Below are positions 44,431-52,338 of a DNA stretch of 64,000 nucleotides, piece by piece; position 1 is the stretch's first letter; each line of letters opens with the position of its first letter. The translations under genes were made by a program, and so were the position numbers. Source of the stretch: Shewanella sp. Isolate13 (GTDB lineage: Bacteria > Pseudomonadota > Gammaproteobacteria > Enterobacterales > Shewanellaceae); contig NZ_JAKEVD010000004.1 of NCBI RefSeq assembly GCF_022398325.1, forward strand, positions 105,923 to 169,922, given 5' to 3'. The notes beneath the pieces were generated by a model that saw nothing but the letters and a program-made list of their open reading frames with translations, was not told where the DNA came from and did not search any database.

Positions 44431-46110
44431 TTATCGCAGTTGCTTTTCAGGATCTTGAAGAATGTCTTCAAACATGTCTTTGACTCGACAGTCACCACAC
44501 ATTTTTAAGCGGTCTGTGTTAGCGCTAAAGGCACTGTGGGTACCCACGACATCTAACATCCGCTTCACCATAGATTGTGTCGCGAATGGCGTGCCACAAG
44601 TAATACATTCGAAAGGAGCTTCCTCATGCAGGGTTTGACGCGTCTGACGTGCAGCTTTATCAAGATTCACCTGAGGCGTTAAGCTGATGACTTTCTCAGG
44701 ACAGGCAGTTTCACATAGCCCACACTGTACACAGTCTTGCTCAACAAAATTGAGAGCTGGTAGATCGCCACCATCGGTCAATGCCATCGTTGGACAGGTC
44801 GACACACAAGACATACACAAGGTACAGTTCTCGGTGTTAACGCTCACTCGGCCATATGGAATATTACTTTGAGAAAGACAAGTATCGACCGATGCAGCCT
44901 GCTCATTTAGGTGATCGATTGCGTTGTAAATCGTTTCACGCTTGGTCGTTGCCGCAAATTCAGCAGGAACGATGACTGGCCAGCTAGCACTGGTAATAAG
45001 CAGCTCAGAAAGGTCCTTAGCACCAACTTCTGTTAAGTGCGCTTCAGTGATAACACTAATACGCTGTGGCTGGCCCATTTCATCGAGAATATCGTTGGCT
45101 AATGCCAGTTCACCCTGCAACATCTGCGTCAATGTTGGCGCAGTGGCATCTGTTTGCAGGATCAATACCTGACGAGCACCCCATGCCAATGCAGACATCC
45201 AGTGATCCATGCTCGCAACGGTGATCTCTTCCAGCTCAATAGGAATAATCTCACCGGCTAACGCATCAGTCACCAACTGTGCACCTTTACCCATATCATG
45301 GAAAAGAATAACCGGTGCAGTTTGCGCCTGAGAGCGGAAACTAGTGACTAGCTTTTGCAGGTAAGTGTGCATGGCTTGCGGAGTCGGCAGATCATAGCTA
45401 ATCGCACCAGTTGGGCATGCGTTAGTACAGCTACCAGCACCGTGACATAGGTAAGGGTCGATTTCGATCTTTTTCTCTACACTCGCAATCGCATCCGCTG
45501 GACAGAAATTTAAACAGCGGGTGCAGCCCTCATTACCATTACGGTTATGGGCACAGATATCGCTATTGACCTTGACATAACGTGGCTTATCAAACTCACC
45601 AACAAGCGATGGAAGTTGCTCTAATGCTTCATCCAACTTAGCTTGATCTTGACCCACGTAGAAATAACCAGGCGGTAGCATTTCAAGATTGATGCAAGGG
45701 CTCATGCTTAGATCGAGAATTAAGTCGAAGTGGGCTTTGCGAATAGCAACCGTACTTAGTTCAGCACTGCCACTGTCATGCTCCACCTTAACTTGGAATT
45801 GACCTAAGAAACCTTTGATTTCAATAAGTTTGTTATAATAACTTTCCACATTTTCTGCGGCAGTCATTACTTTTTCCAAGTGGGCTTCGTCTTGGCTAGT
45901 GATAGGCTCATTGGCCAAAATGGCACACTGCCCCATGCTAGATAACTTATCAGCCGCTAAACGTGCCAAATCTTCTGGCCCGATAACGAGAACGTTACCT
46001 TCGGTGGTGTAGCTAACGGTCGGCGGGATCAGGTTTTGAATCACCTGAGTCCCAGCAAGGACCTTCTGTCGAACCTCTTTGAGTCCAACCTGTGTTTCAC
46101 TATTGCTCAC
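44431..46110 (-). CDS. Multi-[4Fe-4S] ferredoxin-like protein with terminal CxxC pairs
   Basis: A 559-residue cytoplasmic protein. It starts with GTG (AGGA seven bases upstream). Residues 1-180 have no cluster motif. Then two pairs of [4Fe-4S] ferredoxin motifs: C186/C196/C199/C203 with C222/C228/C232, and C429/C432/C435/C439 with C460/C463/C466/C470. The pairs are separated by a 190-residue region without cluster motifs. C502/C505 and C538/C541 form a rubredoxin- or zinc-ribbon-like site. No signal peptide. It lies between DUF3306 and the TorD-family gene in the assembly operon, so a redox role in FdhA maturation or a cytoplasmic electron link is likely. Confidence 0.9.
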   Translation of the reverse strand: MSNSETQVGLKEVRQKVLAGTQVIQNLIPPTVSYTTEGNVLVIGPEDLARLAADKLSSMGQCAILANEPITSQDEAHLEKVMTAAENVESYYNKLIEIKGFLGQFQVKVEHDSGSAELSTVAIRKAHFDLILDLSMSPCINLEMLPPGYFYVGQDQAKLDEALEQLPSLVGEFDKPRYVKVNSDICAHNRNGNEGCTRCLNFCPADAIASVEKKIEIDPYLCHGAGSCTNACPTGAISYDLPTPQAMHTYLQKLVTSFRSQAQTAPVILFHDMGKGAQLVTDALAGEIIPIELEEITVASMDHWMSALAWGARQVLILQTDATAPTLTQMLQGELALANDILDEMGQPQRISVITEAHLTEVGAKDLSELLITSASWPVIVPAEFAATTKRETIYNAIDHLNEQAASVDTCLSQSNIPYGRVSVNTENCTLCMSCVSTCPTMALTDGGDLPALNFVEQDCVQCGLCETACPEKVISLTPQVNLDKAARQTRQTLHEEAPFECITCGTPFATQSMVKRMLDVVGTHSAFSANTDRLKMCGDCRVKDMFEDILQDPEKQLR

Positions 46111-46254
46111 ATTGCGTTCCTGAACAGTTCTTTGGCTGCTTCTGTATTAGTGTCGCTGTTTTTAACCGCTTTTTATTAGCGCCAGCTTTTAATTACTCCT
46201 AATACAGCAATTCACATACCAAATTTGTGGAATTAAAAACACTCTATAGTGACG

Positions 46255-46902
46255 TTAAACAACGTTCTTATTGGAAACGTCGCTGCTTTCTGGTTCATTT
46301 TGGGACAAGTCATTTTTATGGCCGTCCAAAATGTCCGACACAGAATCAGCATCATTAAGGCGTTCGTTTTGATCGGAATTCTCAGCGGCAATCATCTCAT
46401 CTGATACAGCCTCGACTCCCTCTTGTGCTTCCTTTTCATCGTCTTCATCTTTAACGATATGACGGAAAACTTTTTTAGCTAACTCAGCCGATACATCGGG
46501 AGTTAACTTAGGTTGGTTACTGTAATCGAGCGCATACTCAAGTAAGCCATCGATCTCACTGTAATGAGGTTGCTTCCATAACGCCTTTAATGCCGCAGCC
46601 TTCGCCGCTGGATCAACGTTAGCCCCCATAAAGCTGGCAAAACTGCCGCCAACTTCAATCTTTTCGGGGTCAGGCAGATCCTCGGCAGTTAACATCTTGT
46701 CAGCCGGTTTTTCCACGCCAGATTCATCAGCAACTGGGGTGGATTCTGTCTGGGAGGCTAACTCGGCCTCTGCTTGCTCTTGTGCTGCTAGGGCTTGCTC
46801 TTGTGCTTGTTTCTGCGCAGCCTCTTCGGCCGCGACATTAGCTTCGCCCTCAGCTTCTACCTTTTGCTTGCGCAAATTCCAACGGGATAAGAAGCCACTC
46901 AT
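46255..46902 (-). CDS. DUF3306 protein of the fdh assembly operon
   Basis: A 215-residue cytoplasmic protein of unknown function. Residues 1-14 are basic (SGFLSRWNLRKQK). Residues about 15-55 are a Glu/Ala/Gln-rich, probably coiled-coil stretch. Residues about 70-155 are the DUF3306 core (ADKMLTAEDLPDPEKIEVGGSF and LKALWKQPHYSEIDGLLEYALDY). The C-terminus is acidic and looks disordered. Its ATG overlaps the DUF3305 stop by four bases. In Shewanella and other proteobacteria DUF3305 and DUF3306 travel with fdh genes. Confidence 0.85.
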   Translation of the reverse strand: MSGFLSRWNLRKQKVEAEGEANVAAEEAAQKQAQEQALAAQEQAEAELASQTESTPVADESGVEKPADKMLTAEDLPDPEKIEVGGSFASFMGANVDPAAKAAALKALWKQPHYSEIDGLLEYALDYSNQPKLTPDVSAELAKKVFRHIVKDEDDEKEAQEGVEAVSDEMIAAENSDQNERLNDADSVSDILDGHKNDLSQNEPESSDVSNKNVV

Positions 46903-47366
46903 AATCTATCCGCCACATGATCGGTGCTAGGACCTTCATTCTTACGACGGTTAACGTGTTTGCGGCGATGAGCACAGATTTCAACTTCACCGTGGCGGGT
47001 GATAAAGGCCTCGATCCAACAGGCGATCGCCTTAGGCATAGGGATGTTCAATACGGGGGTGTCGGCTTCTAAACAACCTGCTGCGACATTTTGATCAGCA
47101 GAAATAGCAACTGGCTTCCACTCACCCTCTTCCGTTTCATCACAGACGATGTACAGCATGGCGTTATCCATATCGATATTGATACGGTAGCTGCCACGCT
47201 CATCTTTATGTAACTCCAGTAACACTAGGTAGGCACCCTCAGGTGCGGCGTGGGTGGCAGGAAGCATCTGGTCGACCTCCCACTGTACAGAGGTCCATCT
47301 TCCGACTTGTTTCTCTATCTTCTTAAGGGAAACGTACATTGGCCATTGGCTTTCGGTATGTTGCAT
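46899..47366 (-). CDS. DUF3305 protein of the fdh assembly operon
   Basis: A 155-residue cytoplasmic protein of unknown function, recognised as DUF3305 by the N-terminal VSLKKIEKQVGRWTSVQWEV and the LLELHKDERGSYRINI block. A C-terminal basic segment (AHRRKHVNRRKNEG) follows the core. GGAG stands five bases before the ATG. First gene of the operon DUF3305-DUF3306-ferredoxin-TorD. An FNR-like site lies about 110 bases upstream. Confidence 0.85.
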   Translation of the reverse strand: MQHTESQWPMYVSLKKIEKQVGRWTSVQWEVDQMLPATHAAPEGAYLVLLELHKDERGSYRINIDMDNAMLYIVCDETEEGEWKPVAISADQNVAAGCLEADTPVLNIPMPKAIACWIEAFITRHGEVEICAHRRKHVNRRKNEGPSTDHVADRL

Positions 47367-47470
47367 TCACTCTCCGTCTTGCCTGAGGTGGCTGCCAATA
47401 TGGCAGGCCCACTAAATAAATTCTCCCCCAGAACAAAGCAATTTATGTGCCACACATTATCGACAAAATA

Positions 47471-47488
47471 GTTTGAACTAGATCAACT
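47471..47488. promoter_or_regulatory. Near-consensus FNR (EtrA) site
   Basis: TTGAA-CTAG-ATCAA at 47473-47486 matches 9 of 10 positions of TTGATN4ATCAA. It is in the 284-bp divergent region, centred about 113 bases before the DUF3305 start and 171 before fdhD. It would tie the assembly operon to anaerobic control. A palindrome GACATTTTGTC lies at about 47508, and a TGTGATCTACC half-CRP site at about 47569. Confidence 0.65.
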
Positions 47489-47650
47489 ATTCCCAGCAAA
47501 GACTAGGACATTTTGTCTAAATAGCAATTGACGATAGGACATAAATGGACGACTCACCCATTGGAAATGTGATCTACCACTAAATTTCACCACCCTAAAA
47601 TTAGGTATGGATATTGCTTAGTAGTAAGCGCATTAATTTCCTTTTAACAG

Positions 47651-48493
47651 ATGATGAGCCATATGACTGCATATAAAAGCAATCCTAAGTTGATTAAAAC
47701 CGATACCAATGTGCCACTTACGATTGCCGTAACTGCAACCAACGAAAATGGTGAGACGGTCGATAAATTTATCGCTTGCGAGCGACCATTAACGGTTTAC
47801 CTGAACTGGCAACCTATCGTGACCTTAATGACGCTAGGTGCACGCGCCGAAGCATTATCACTTGGATACCTAAAAAACCAAGGCTTTATCTCTGATATCA
47901 GCAAGTTAGAATCTGTTATCGTTGACTGGGATGTGAATTCAGCCGCTATCCTAACTAGCGAAAAAGTTGAAAACTTAGAAGAGAAGTTGTCAGAGAAAAC
48001 CGTCACCACAGGTTGTGGTCAAGGCACGGTTTACGGCGACTTTATGACTGGACTCGATGATATTGCTCTACCTACGCCACAGTTAAAGCAAAGCATGATC
48101 TACAGCTTACTAAAGAACATCAGTGCCTATAACGAAACCTACAAGAATGCTGGTGCAGTACATGGTTGCGGACTATGCCAAGACGACCAAATAGTGGGTT
48201 TTGTTGAAGATGTGGGACGCCACAACGCCGTTGATACCTTAGCCGGTGAAATGTGGCTCAACCAAGACAATGGCAACAATAAATTGTTCTACACCACGGG
48301 CCGACTAACCTCCGAGATGGTGATAAAAGTTGCTAAGATGGGGATCCCTGTCGTGTTATCACGTAGTGGCGCTACTCAGATGGGACTAGAGCTTGCACAA
48401 AAGCTCGGAATAACCATGATCGCCCGCGCAAAAGGCCGTCACTTCTTAATCTACAACGGCGCAGAAAATGTTGAATTTGATGCACTTTCCTAA
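47651..48493 (+). CDS. fdhD: Formate dehydrogenase sulfurtransferase FdhD
   Basis: A 280-residue FdhD-family protein, which in E. coli passes sulfur from IscS to the molybdenum cofactor before it is put into FdhA. Seen: FIACERPLTVYLN, GARAEALSLGYLKNQGFI, VEDVGRHNAVDTLAGEM and the C-terminal SRSGATQMGLELAQKLGITMIARAKG split over two conserved blocks. The loop that holds CxxC in E. coli reads C122-G-Q-G here, with one cysteine; a CxxC appears instead at C173-C176 (GCGLC). Two starts are possible (47651 or 47663). 44 bases before the regulator. Confidence 0.95.
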   Translation: MMSHMTAYKSNPKLIKTDTNVPLTIAVTATNENGETVDKFIACERPLTVYLNWQPIVTLMTLGARAEALSLGYLKNQGFISDISKLESVIVDWDVNSAAILTSEKVENLEEKLSEKTVTTGCGQGTVYGDFMTGLDDIALPTPQLKQSMIYSLLKNISAYNETYKNAGAVHGCGLCQDDQIVGFVEDVGRHNAVDTLAGEMWLNQDNGNNKLFYTTGRLTSEMVIKVAKMGIPVVLSRSGATQMGLELAQKLGITMIARAKGRHFLIYNGAENVEFDALS

Positions 48494-48537
48494 AAAAAAC
48501 CTAACTACAAGTATTGTAAGCTCCACAAGGAATAATA

Positions 48538-49443
48538 ATGACTGAGCCGACTGAACTGATCTATATGAGTGCCAAACAGGTATCAGAGTACCTAGATCTC
48601 AATGAGAAGAAAGTCTACTCAATGGCCAATGATCGTATTCTTCCCGCAACTAAAATTACGGGTAAATGGCTGTTTCCAAAGATCTTGATCGACAGATGGG
48701 TGATGGATTCTTGCCACAGTGGCATGCTATCAGACCGTATGCATATCACAGGTAGTGATGATCCTCTACTGTCCATGCTTGTAGCAAGAATGATGTCTCA
48801 GGTCGGTAAGAGTGAACTTATCAGTTACAGCTCCACCGGCTCACGCCTCGGCTTAGACTTATTGTCTCGTGGCTACGCCGATGTCTGTACGCTACATTGG
48901 GGCAGCGTCGAGGAGCGCAGCGTCCGTCATCCGGCGCTATTGCAAGGTTATGCTAACCATCAACAATGGGTCATGGTTCATGGTTATACCCGTAAACAGG
49001 GTCTAATGATGCGGCCAGAGATGCATCACCGTTGCCAAGAGTTGGACAAAGTGTCGCAACAATCTTGGCGCTGGGTGGCTCGACAGGCGGGAGCAGGGAG
49101 TCAGCAACACCTTGAGCAGTGGCTAATGAAGCAAGGTGCCGCTTTCGAAGAGCTTAATTCAAGCATTGTTGCCCAAAGCGAGCGCGAACTCGCTGGCTAT
49201 ATTGCCCGTAACAATGCCGATATCGGTTTTGGCTGTCAGTCTGTCGCACTTGAAAGTGGCTTGAGTTTCGTACCTTTGGTAACTGAGTCTTTTGACTTCG
49301 TGATGCCACAGGGGATCTACTTTAGACGTCAACTACAAAGGCTGTTTAACCTGCTTGCCGAACCACAAACCCAGCAGCTTGCTGCAACCCTAGGTGGTTA
49401 CGATTTAACAGATTGCGGTAAGTTGCTCTGGAACGGTCAATAA
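48538..49443 (+). CDS. HTH (excisionase-type) regulator with a substrate-binding-like domain
   Basis: A 301-residue predicted transcription regulator. Residues 8-60 form an excisionase/MerR-like HTH (MSAKQVSEYLDLNEKKVYSMAND, then ITGKWLFPKILIDRWV). Residues about 78-300 resemble a PBP-like periplasmic-binding fold used as a cytoplasmic sensor (SYSSTGSRLGLDLLSRGYADVC, LHWGS). AGGA precedes the ATG. Cotranscribed with fdhD and facing the assembly operon, it is the best candidate local regulator of the island; molybdate, tungstate or formate are possible ligands. Convergent with the next gene, 12 bases away. Confidence 0.85.
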   Translation: MTEPTELIYMSAKQVSEYLDLNEKKVYSMANDRILPATKITGKWLFPKILIDRWVMDSCHSGMLSDRMHITGSDDPLLSMLVARMMSQVGKSELISYSSTGSRLGLDLLSRGYADVCTLHWGSVEERSVRHPALLQGYANHQQWVMVHGYTRKQGLMMRPEMHHRCQELDKVSQQSWRWVARQAGAGSQQHLEQWLMKQGAAFEELNSSIVAQSERELAGYIARNNADIGFGCQSVALESGLSFVPLVTESFDFVMPQGIYFRRQLQRLFNLLAEPQTQQLAATLGGYDLTDCGKLLWNGQ

Positions 49444-49455
49444 CAGCCCGTCACA

Positions 49456-49839
49456 CTAGAAGGGCTTACATTGAGTGCCTTGGTGAAACACAATTTGCCA
49501 TGCCTCACCGTGTTTGCGCCAAATGGAACTACGAATAGAAAAGCTGGTGACATTGTCATCAGCTTTTTTTAGCTTGGCGCGATAGGTAACCTGACACACC
49601 TCTTCCGATAACTCTCGCACTGCAAACTGGCTGGTTTCAATTTGTGGCTGTCGTTCATCTGGCAGCCTTGCCAACACCTCCGGCTTACCAAAGCTGCAGC
49701 CACTCGCTGCAAACTCCAGAAAGTCATCGTCGATAAGACGCTCAAGCTCAGCGCGACAGGCCCGCACCTCTGGTTTTTGCAGATAAAGTTCTAGCTCAAC
49801 GAGTAGATTTTCGAGTTTAAAGTTCACTGGGGCGTCCAA
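49456..49839 (-). CDS. DUF4440/NTF2-like small cytoplasmic protein
   Basis: A 127-residue protein with an NTF2-like (SnoaL/DUF4440) fold: RAELERLIDDDFLEFAASG near the N-terminus and the strand-rich end SIWRKHGEAWQIVFHQGTQ. No signal peptide. The family has no single function. Single gene. Confidence 0.8.
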   Translation of the reverse strand: MDAPVNFKLENLLVELELYLQKPEVRACRAELERLIDDDFLEFAASGCSFGKPEVLARLPDERQPQIETSQFAVRELSEEVCQVTYRAKLKKADDNVTSFSIRSSIWRKHGEAWQIVFHQGTQCKPF

Positions 49840-49947
49840 CTATCCATTAATGGCAGCATAGTTTTAGTCTAGGATAAGTTTGTAAACTTTTGAAATTACA
49901 ACAGTCGTTATTTTATGAGACTTTGAATGGCACAAGTGACTCGGTCA

Positions 49948-51069
49948 CTATTGCGCATCCCGATACTGTACCCAAAGTGCCCGCTGCTCTGACGTCAAGA
50001 AGCTCCAAGCTAGCACTCGAGTAATTTTATTGCCCTGATGCATCTCTATCTCTTCCACCTCTTCAGCCTTTAGCTTGGCCAACAAGGCCTTGGCCGGTTT
50101 AAGGTTGTCTTTTTTAGAGACAAGGGTGGTAAACCACAAACACTGGCTAGCAAAATCATGACTCTCACTGATCATGGTTCGCAGAAATTGCTGCTCGCCC
50201 CCCTCACACCATAACTCGGCTTTCTGACCACCGAAATTGAGAGTGCTATCGGTTTTAACCAAGGCAGACTCTATACTTGCCGAAGGTTTCATCTTCACAG
50301 AAGGCTTTACCTGAGATGACTTTGCCCGATTCGCAGCTAAGTTTTTAAGCTTACGCGCAGTGCCCTCACTCGCTTCAGCCATTGATGCATGAAATGGCGG
50401 GTTACAAAGGGTCAGGTCGAAACGCTCATTTGGCTCAATCACCCCATGAAATACATGGTTAGCGTTAGTTTGTAGTCGAGATTTGAACCTCTCAGCAATG
50501 ACCGGGTTACTGGCAAAAATCTGCTGAGCATTGGCAATGGACAATGGGTCGACATCACTGCCAACAAAGTCCCAGCCATAGGACTGTATACCTAGCAGCG
50601 GATAGATAACATTCGCTCCGGTACCAATATCTAACACTCGAACCCTAGGCCCTTTAGGCACTCGCTTCTTACTGGTTTTCTTAACCGCGAGTAGATCCGC
50701 CACATAGTGGATATAATCGGCTCTCCCCGGAATGGGTGGACATAGAAAGCCCTCTGGGATATCCCACTTATCAACGCCATAATGCAGCTTTAACAGCGCT
50801 GCATTTAGCATTTTGACTGCGAGTGGGTCGGCAAAGTCTATCGATAAGTTGCCATAGGGGTTTAGCTTAACAAAAGTCTTCAATCTAGGATATGCAGCCA
50901 CCAAGGCTGGAAAATCATAGCCAGTGTTATGGAGGTTACGCGGGTGCAAAGACTTACTAAGCTGACTCTTAGCTTGAGCAGAGTTTTGAGTCTTGCTCTT
51001 GCCAGCAGCCTTTACCTTAACAGCCTGTGACTTTTGGGGTTTTACCCTACCCTTATTACTTTTAATCAT
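49948..51069 (-). CDS. rlmF: 23S rRNA (adenine-1618 N6)-methyltransferase
   Basis: A 373-residue SAM-dependent methyltransferase. The SAM site is VLDIGTGANVIYP and the catalytic N6-adenine motif is LCNPPFHAS, followed by the family's SEGTARKLKNL. The NLHNTGYDFPALVAAYP block near residue 50 is typical of RlmF/YbiN. It is longer than E. coli RlmF because of a basic Lys/Gln/Ser-rich N-terminal extension of about 45 residues and a Lys/Ser-rich insert near residue 240. Both may help bind RNA. Confidence 0.95.
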   Translation of the reverse strand: MIKSNKGRVKPQKSQAVKVKAAGKSKTQNSAQAKSQLSKSLHPRNLHNTGYDFPALVAAYPRLKTFVKLNPYGNLSIDFADPLAVKMLNAALLKLHYGVDKWDIPEGFLCPPIPGRADYIHYVADLLAVKKTSKKRVPKGPRVRVLDIGTGANVIYPLLGIQSYGWDFVGSDVDPLSIANAQQIFASNPVIAERFKSRLQTNANHVFHGVIEPNERFDLTLCNPPFHASMAEASEGTARKLKNLAANRAKSSQVKPSVKMKPSASIESALVKTDSTLNFGGQKAELWCEGGEQQFLRTMISESHDFASQCLWFTTLVSKKDNLKPAKALLAKLKAEEVEEIEMHQGNKITRVLAWSFLTSEQRALWVQYRDAQ

Positions 51070-51128
51070 TTTTCATACCGTTGGCACCAGAGAAAAAATG
51101 CAAGCACCTGCGGTATTTGGCTCTGCAA

Positions 51129-51530
51129 TTAGTCATATAAATATTTAGTGAAAAGTAGGTTTACCACCAGCGGCTCACCCGTCTCTTGCTCCAGAAGCTG
51201 ATTAACTTTTTCATAGCACTGACGACGGATCTCCTCTTTGCCAGTCAAAGATTTCACCTTATCTTCTGTCTGGTTACCTAAGATCTCGACAATTGCCGCC
51301 CTAAGCAAAGGATCGTGTCTCTCTAAGCTAACTAATTGCTCAGGCTTTTTAACCATCAACTCGACGCTAAGCCTAACGTAACCCAGTTTCTTTCTATTGG
51401 AGATATAGTTAGTGACGATCTCAGGCTCAAAGCCATAATAAGCGTATTCTTCGAGTGGCTTACTATCGGCAGAAAATGCATTAAAGCTACTGCAGAGCGT
51501 AATAAGCAATACGGCTATTAGTTTATTCAT
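51129..51530 (-). CDS. Stand-alone FliL-like exported protein
   Basis: A 133-residue protein with a signal peptide (MNKLIAVLLITLCSSFNAFSA) in place of the usual FliL membrane anchor. The body resembles FliL: YVRLSVELMVKKPEQL, HDPLLRAAIVEILGNQTEDKVKSLTGKEEIR and the terminal VVNLLFTKYLYD. FliL helps the stator of the flagellar motor. No flagellar gene lies here, so this is a secreted paralogue whose role is unclear. Confidence 0.8.
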   Translation of the reverse strand: MNKLIAVLLITLCSSFNAFSADSKPLEEYAYYGFEPEIVTNYISNRKKLGYVRLSVELMVKKPEQLVSLERHDPLLRAAIVEILGNQTEDKVKSLTGKEEIRRQCYEKVNQLLEQETGEPLVVNLLFTKYLYD

Positions 51531-51689
51531 CTTTTAACTTACTCCTTAGTCGATATTCGATGAGATGCGCTCTCATTCCATGTACGTTAACGCCATCAGC
51601 TACAGCCAAGTCTGACAATATCTATCTGCAACGGCTAGGGCGTGCTAGACTGCTTCGGTTTGCTGTATTGTACCGAGAATTAGACGACT

Positions 51690-52247
51690 ATGACTAGGTT
51701 AAGCTTCCCTTATGGTGAATCAATCCAATGGCTTTCACCTGAACAAACCACCAACTTACCTACGCCACCTTTTAAGGATTGGCTGCTAAGCACTTGTAGC
51801 CTAACAAAAAAGCTTAAGAAACAATGCATTAATTTTGAAGTCAAAGTGCTCGGAGAGGATAGCCTCGCCCCTCCAGAAGAGGAGGCACTCGGCAGTGAAA
51901 ACATCTGGGTTCGAGAGGTGTTACTCATACTCGATGGCACCCCATGGGTGTTCGCTAGAACCTTAATTCCCGGACGCCTGCTAGAAAAGAAACAACAAGA
52001 ATTCCTTGGCTTAGGCGTTAGACCCTTAGGCGAGCTGCTCTACTCTCAAGACGAGTTTACTCCGGGGCGAATCGAAGTGGCGCATTTCGCAGCCTGTAGC
52101 AAGATCGCCAAACTCGCGGAGTCACTGCAACAAGATGTGAGCCAAGAGTTGTGGGGACGCCGCCGCTACTTCCAATATGAGAGCGAACAGTTGATCGTAA
52201 GCGAAGTCTTTCTACCTGCCGCTCAACAGGCTATTGCTAAGTTATAA
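51690..52247 (+). CDS. ubiC: Chorismate--pyruvate lyase
   Basis: First step of ubiquinone synthesis: chorismate to 4-hydroxybenzoate and pyruvate. 185 residues; E. coli UbiC has 165. Family blocks: [34 protein letters not shown] and [23 protein letters not shown] with the conserved arginine and glutamate of the active site. No ubiA follows. Confidence 0.93.
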   Translation: MTRLSFPYGESIQWLSPEQTTNLPTPPFKDWLLSTCSLTKKLKKQCINFEVKVLGEDSLAPPEEEALGSENIWVREVLLILDGTPWVFARTLIPGRLLEKKQQEFLGLGVRPLGELLYSQDEFTPGRIEVAHFAACSKIAKLAESLQQDVSQELWGRRRYFQYESEQLIVSEVFLPAAQQAIAKL

Positions 52248-52295
52248 TTGACCACAACAGAGCCCGTTCTCTTAGGTTATTAGCGTACTAGCCAT

Positions 52296-52323
52296 AAAAA
52301 ACGCCCATCCTAGGGCGTTTTTA
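52296..52323. terminator. Bidirectional terminator between ubiC and the M6 protease
   Basis: AAAAAACGCCC-ATCCTA-GGGCGTTTTT; 6-bp GC stem extended by A/T runs on both sides, so it can stop both convergent genes. Confidence 0.88.
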
Positions 52324-52338
52324 AAGATTAAATATCAG

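Noticed and set aside
26332..49443. Recently acquired genomic island with integrase or attachment sites
   Set aside because: No integrase, tRNA, direct-repeat boundary or insertion sequence was found; base use looks like that of the flanking genes.
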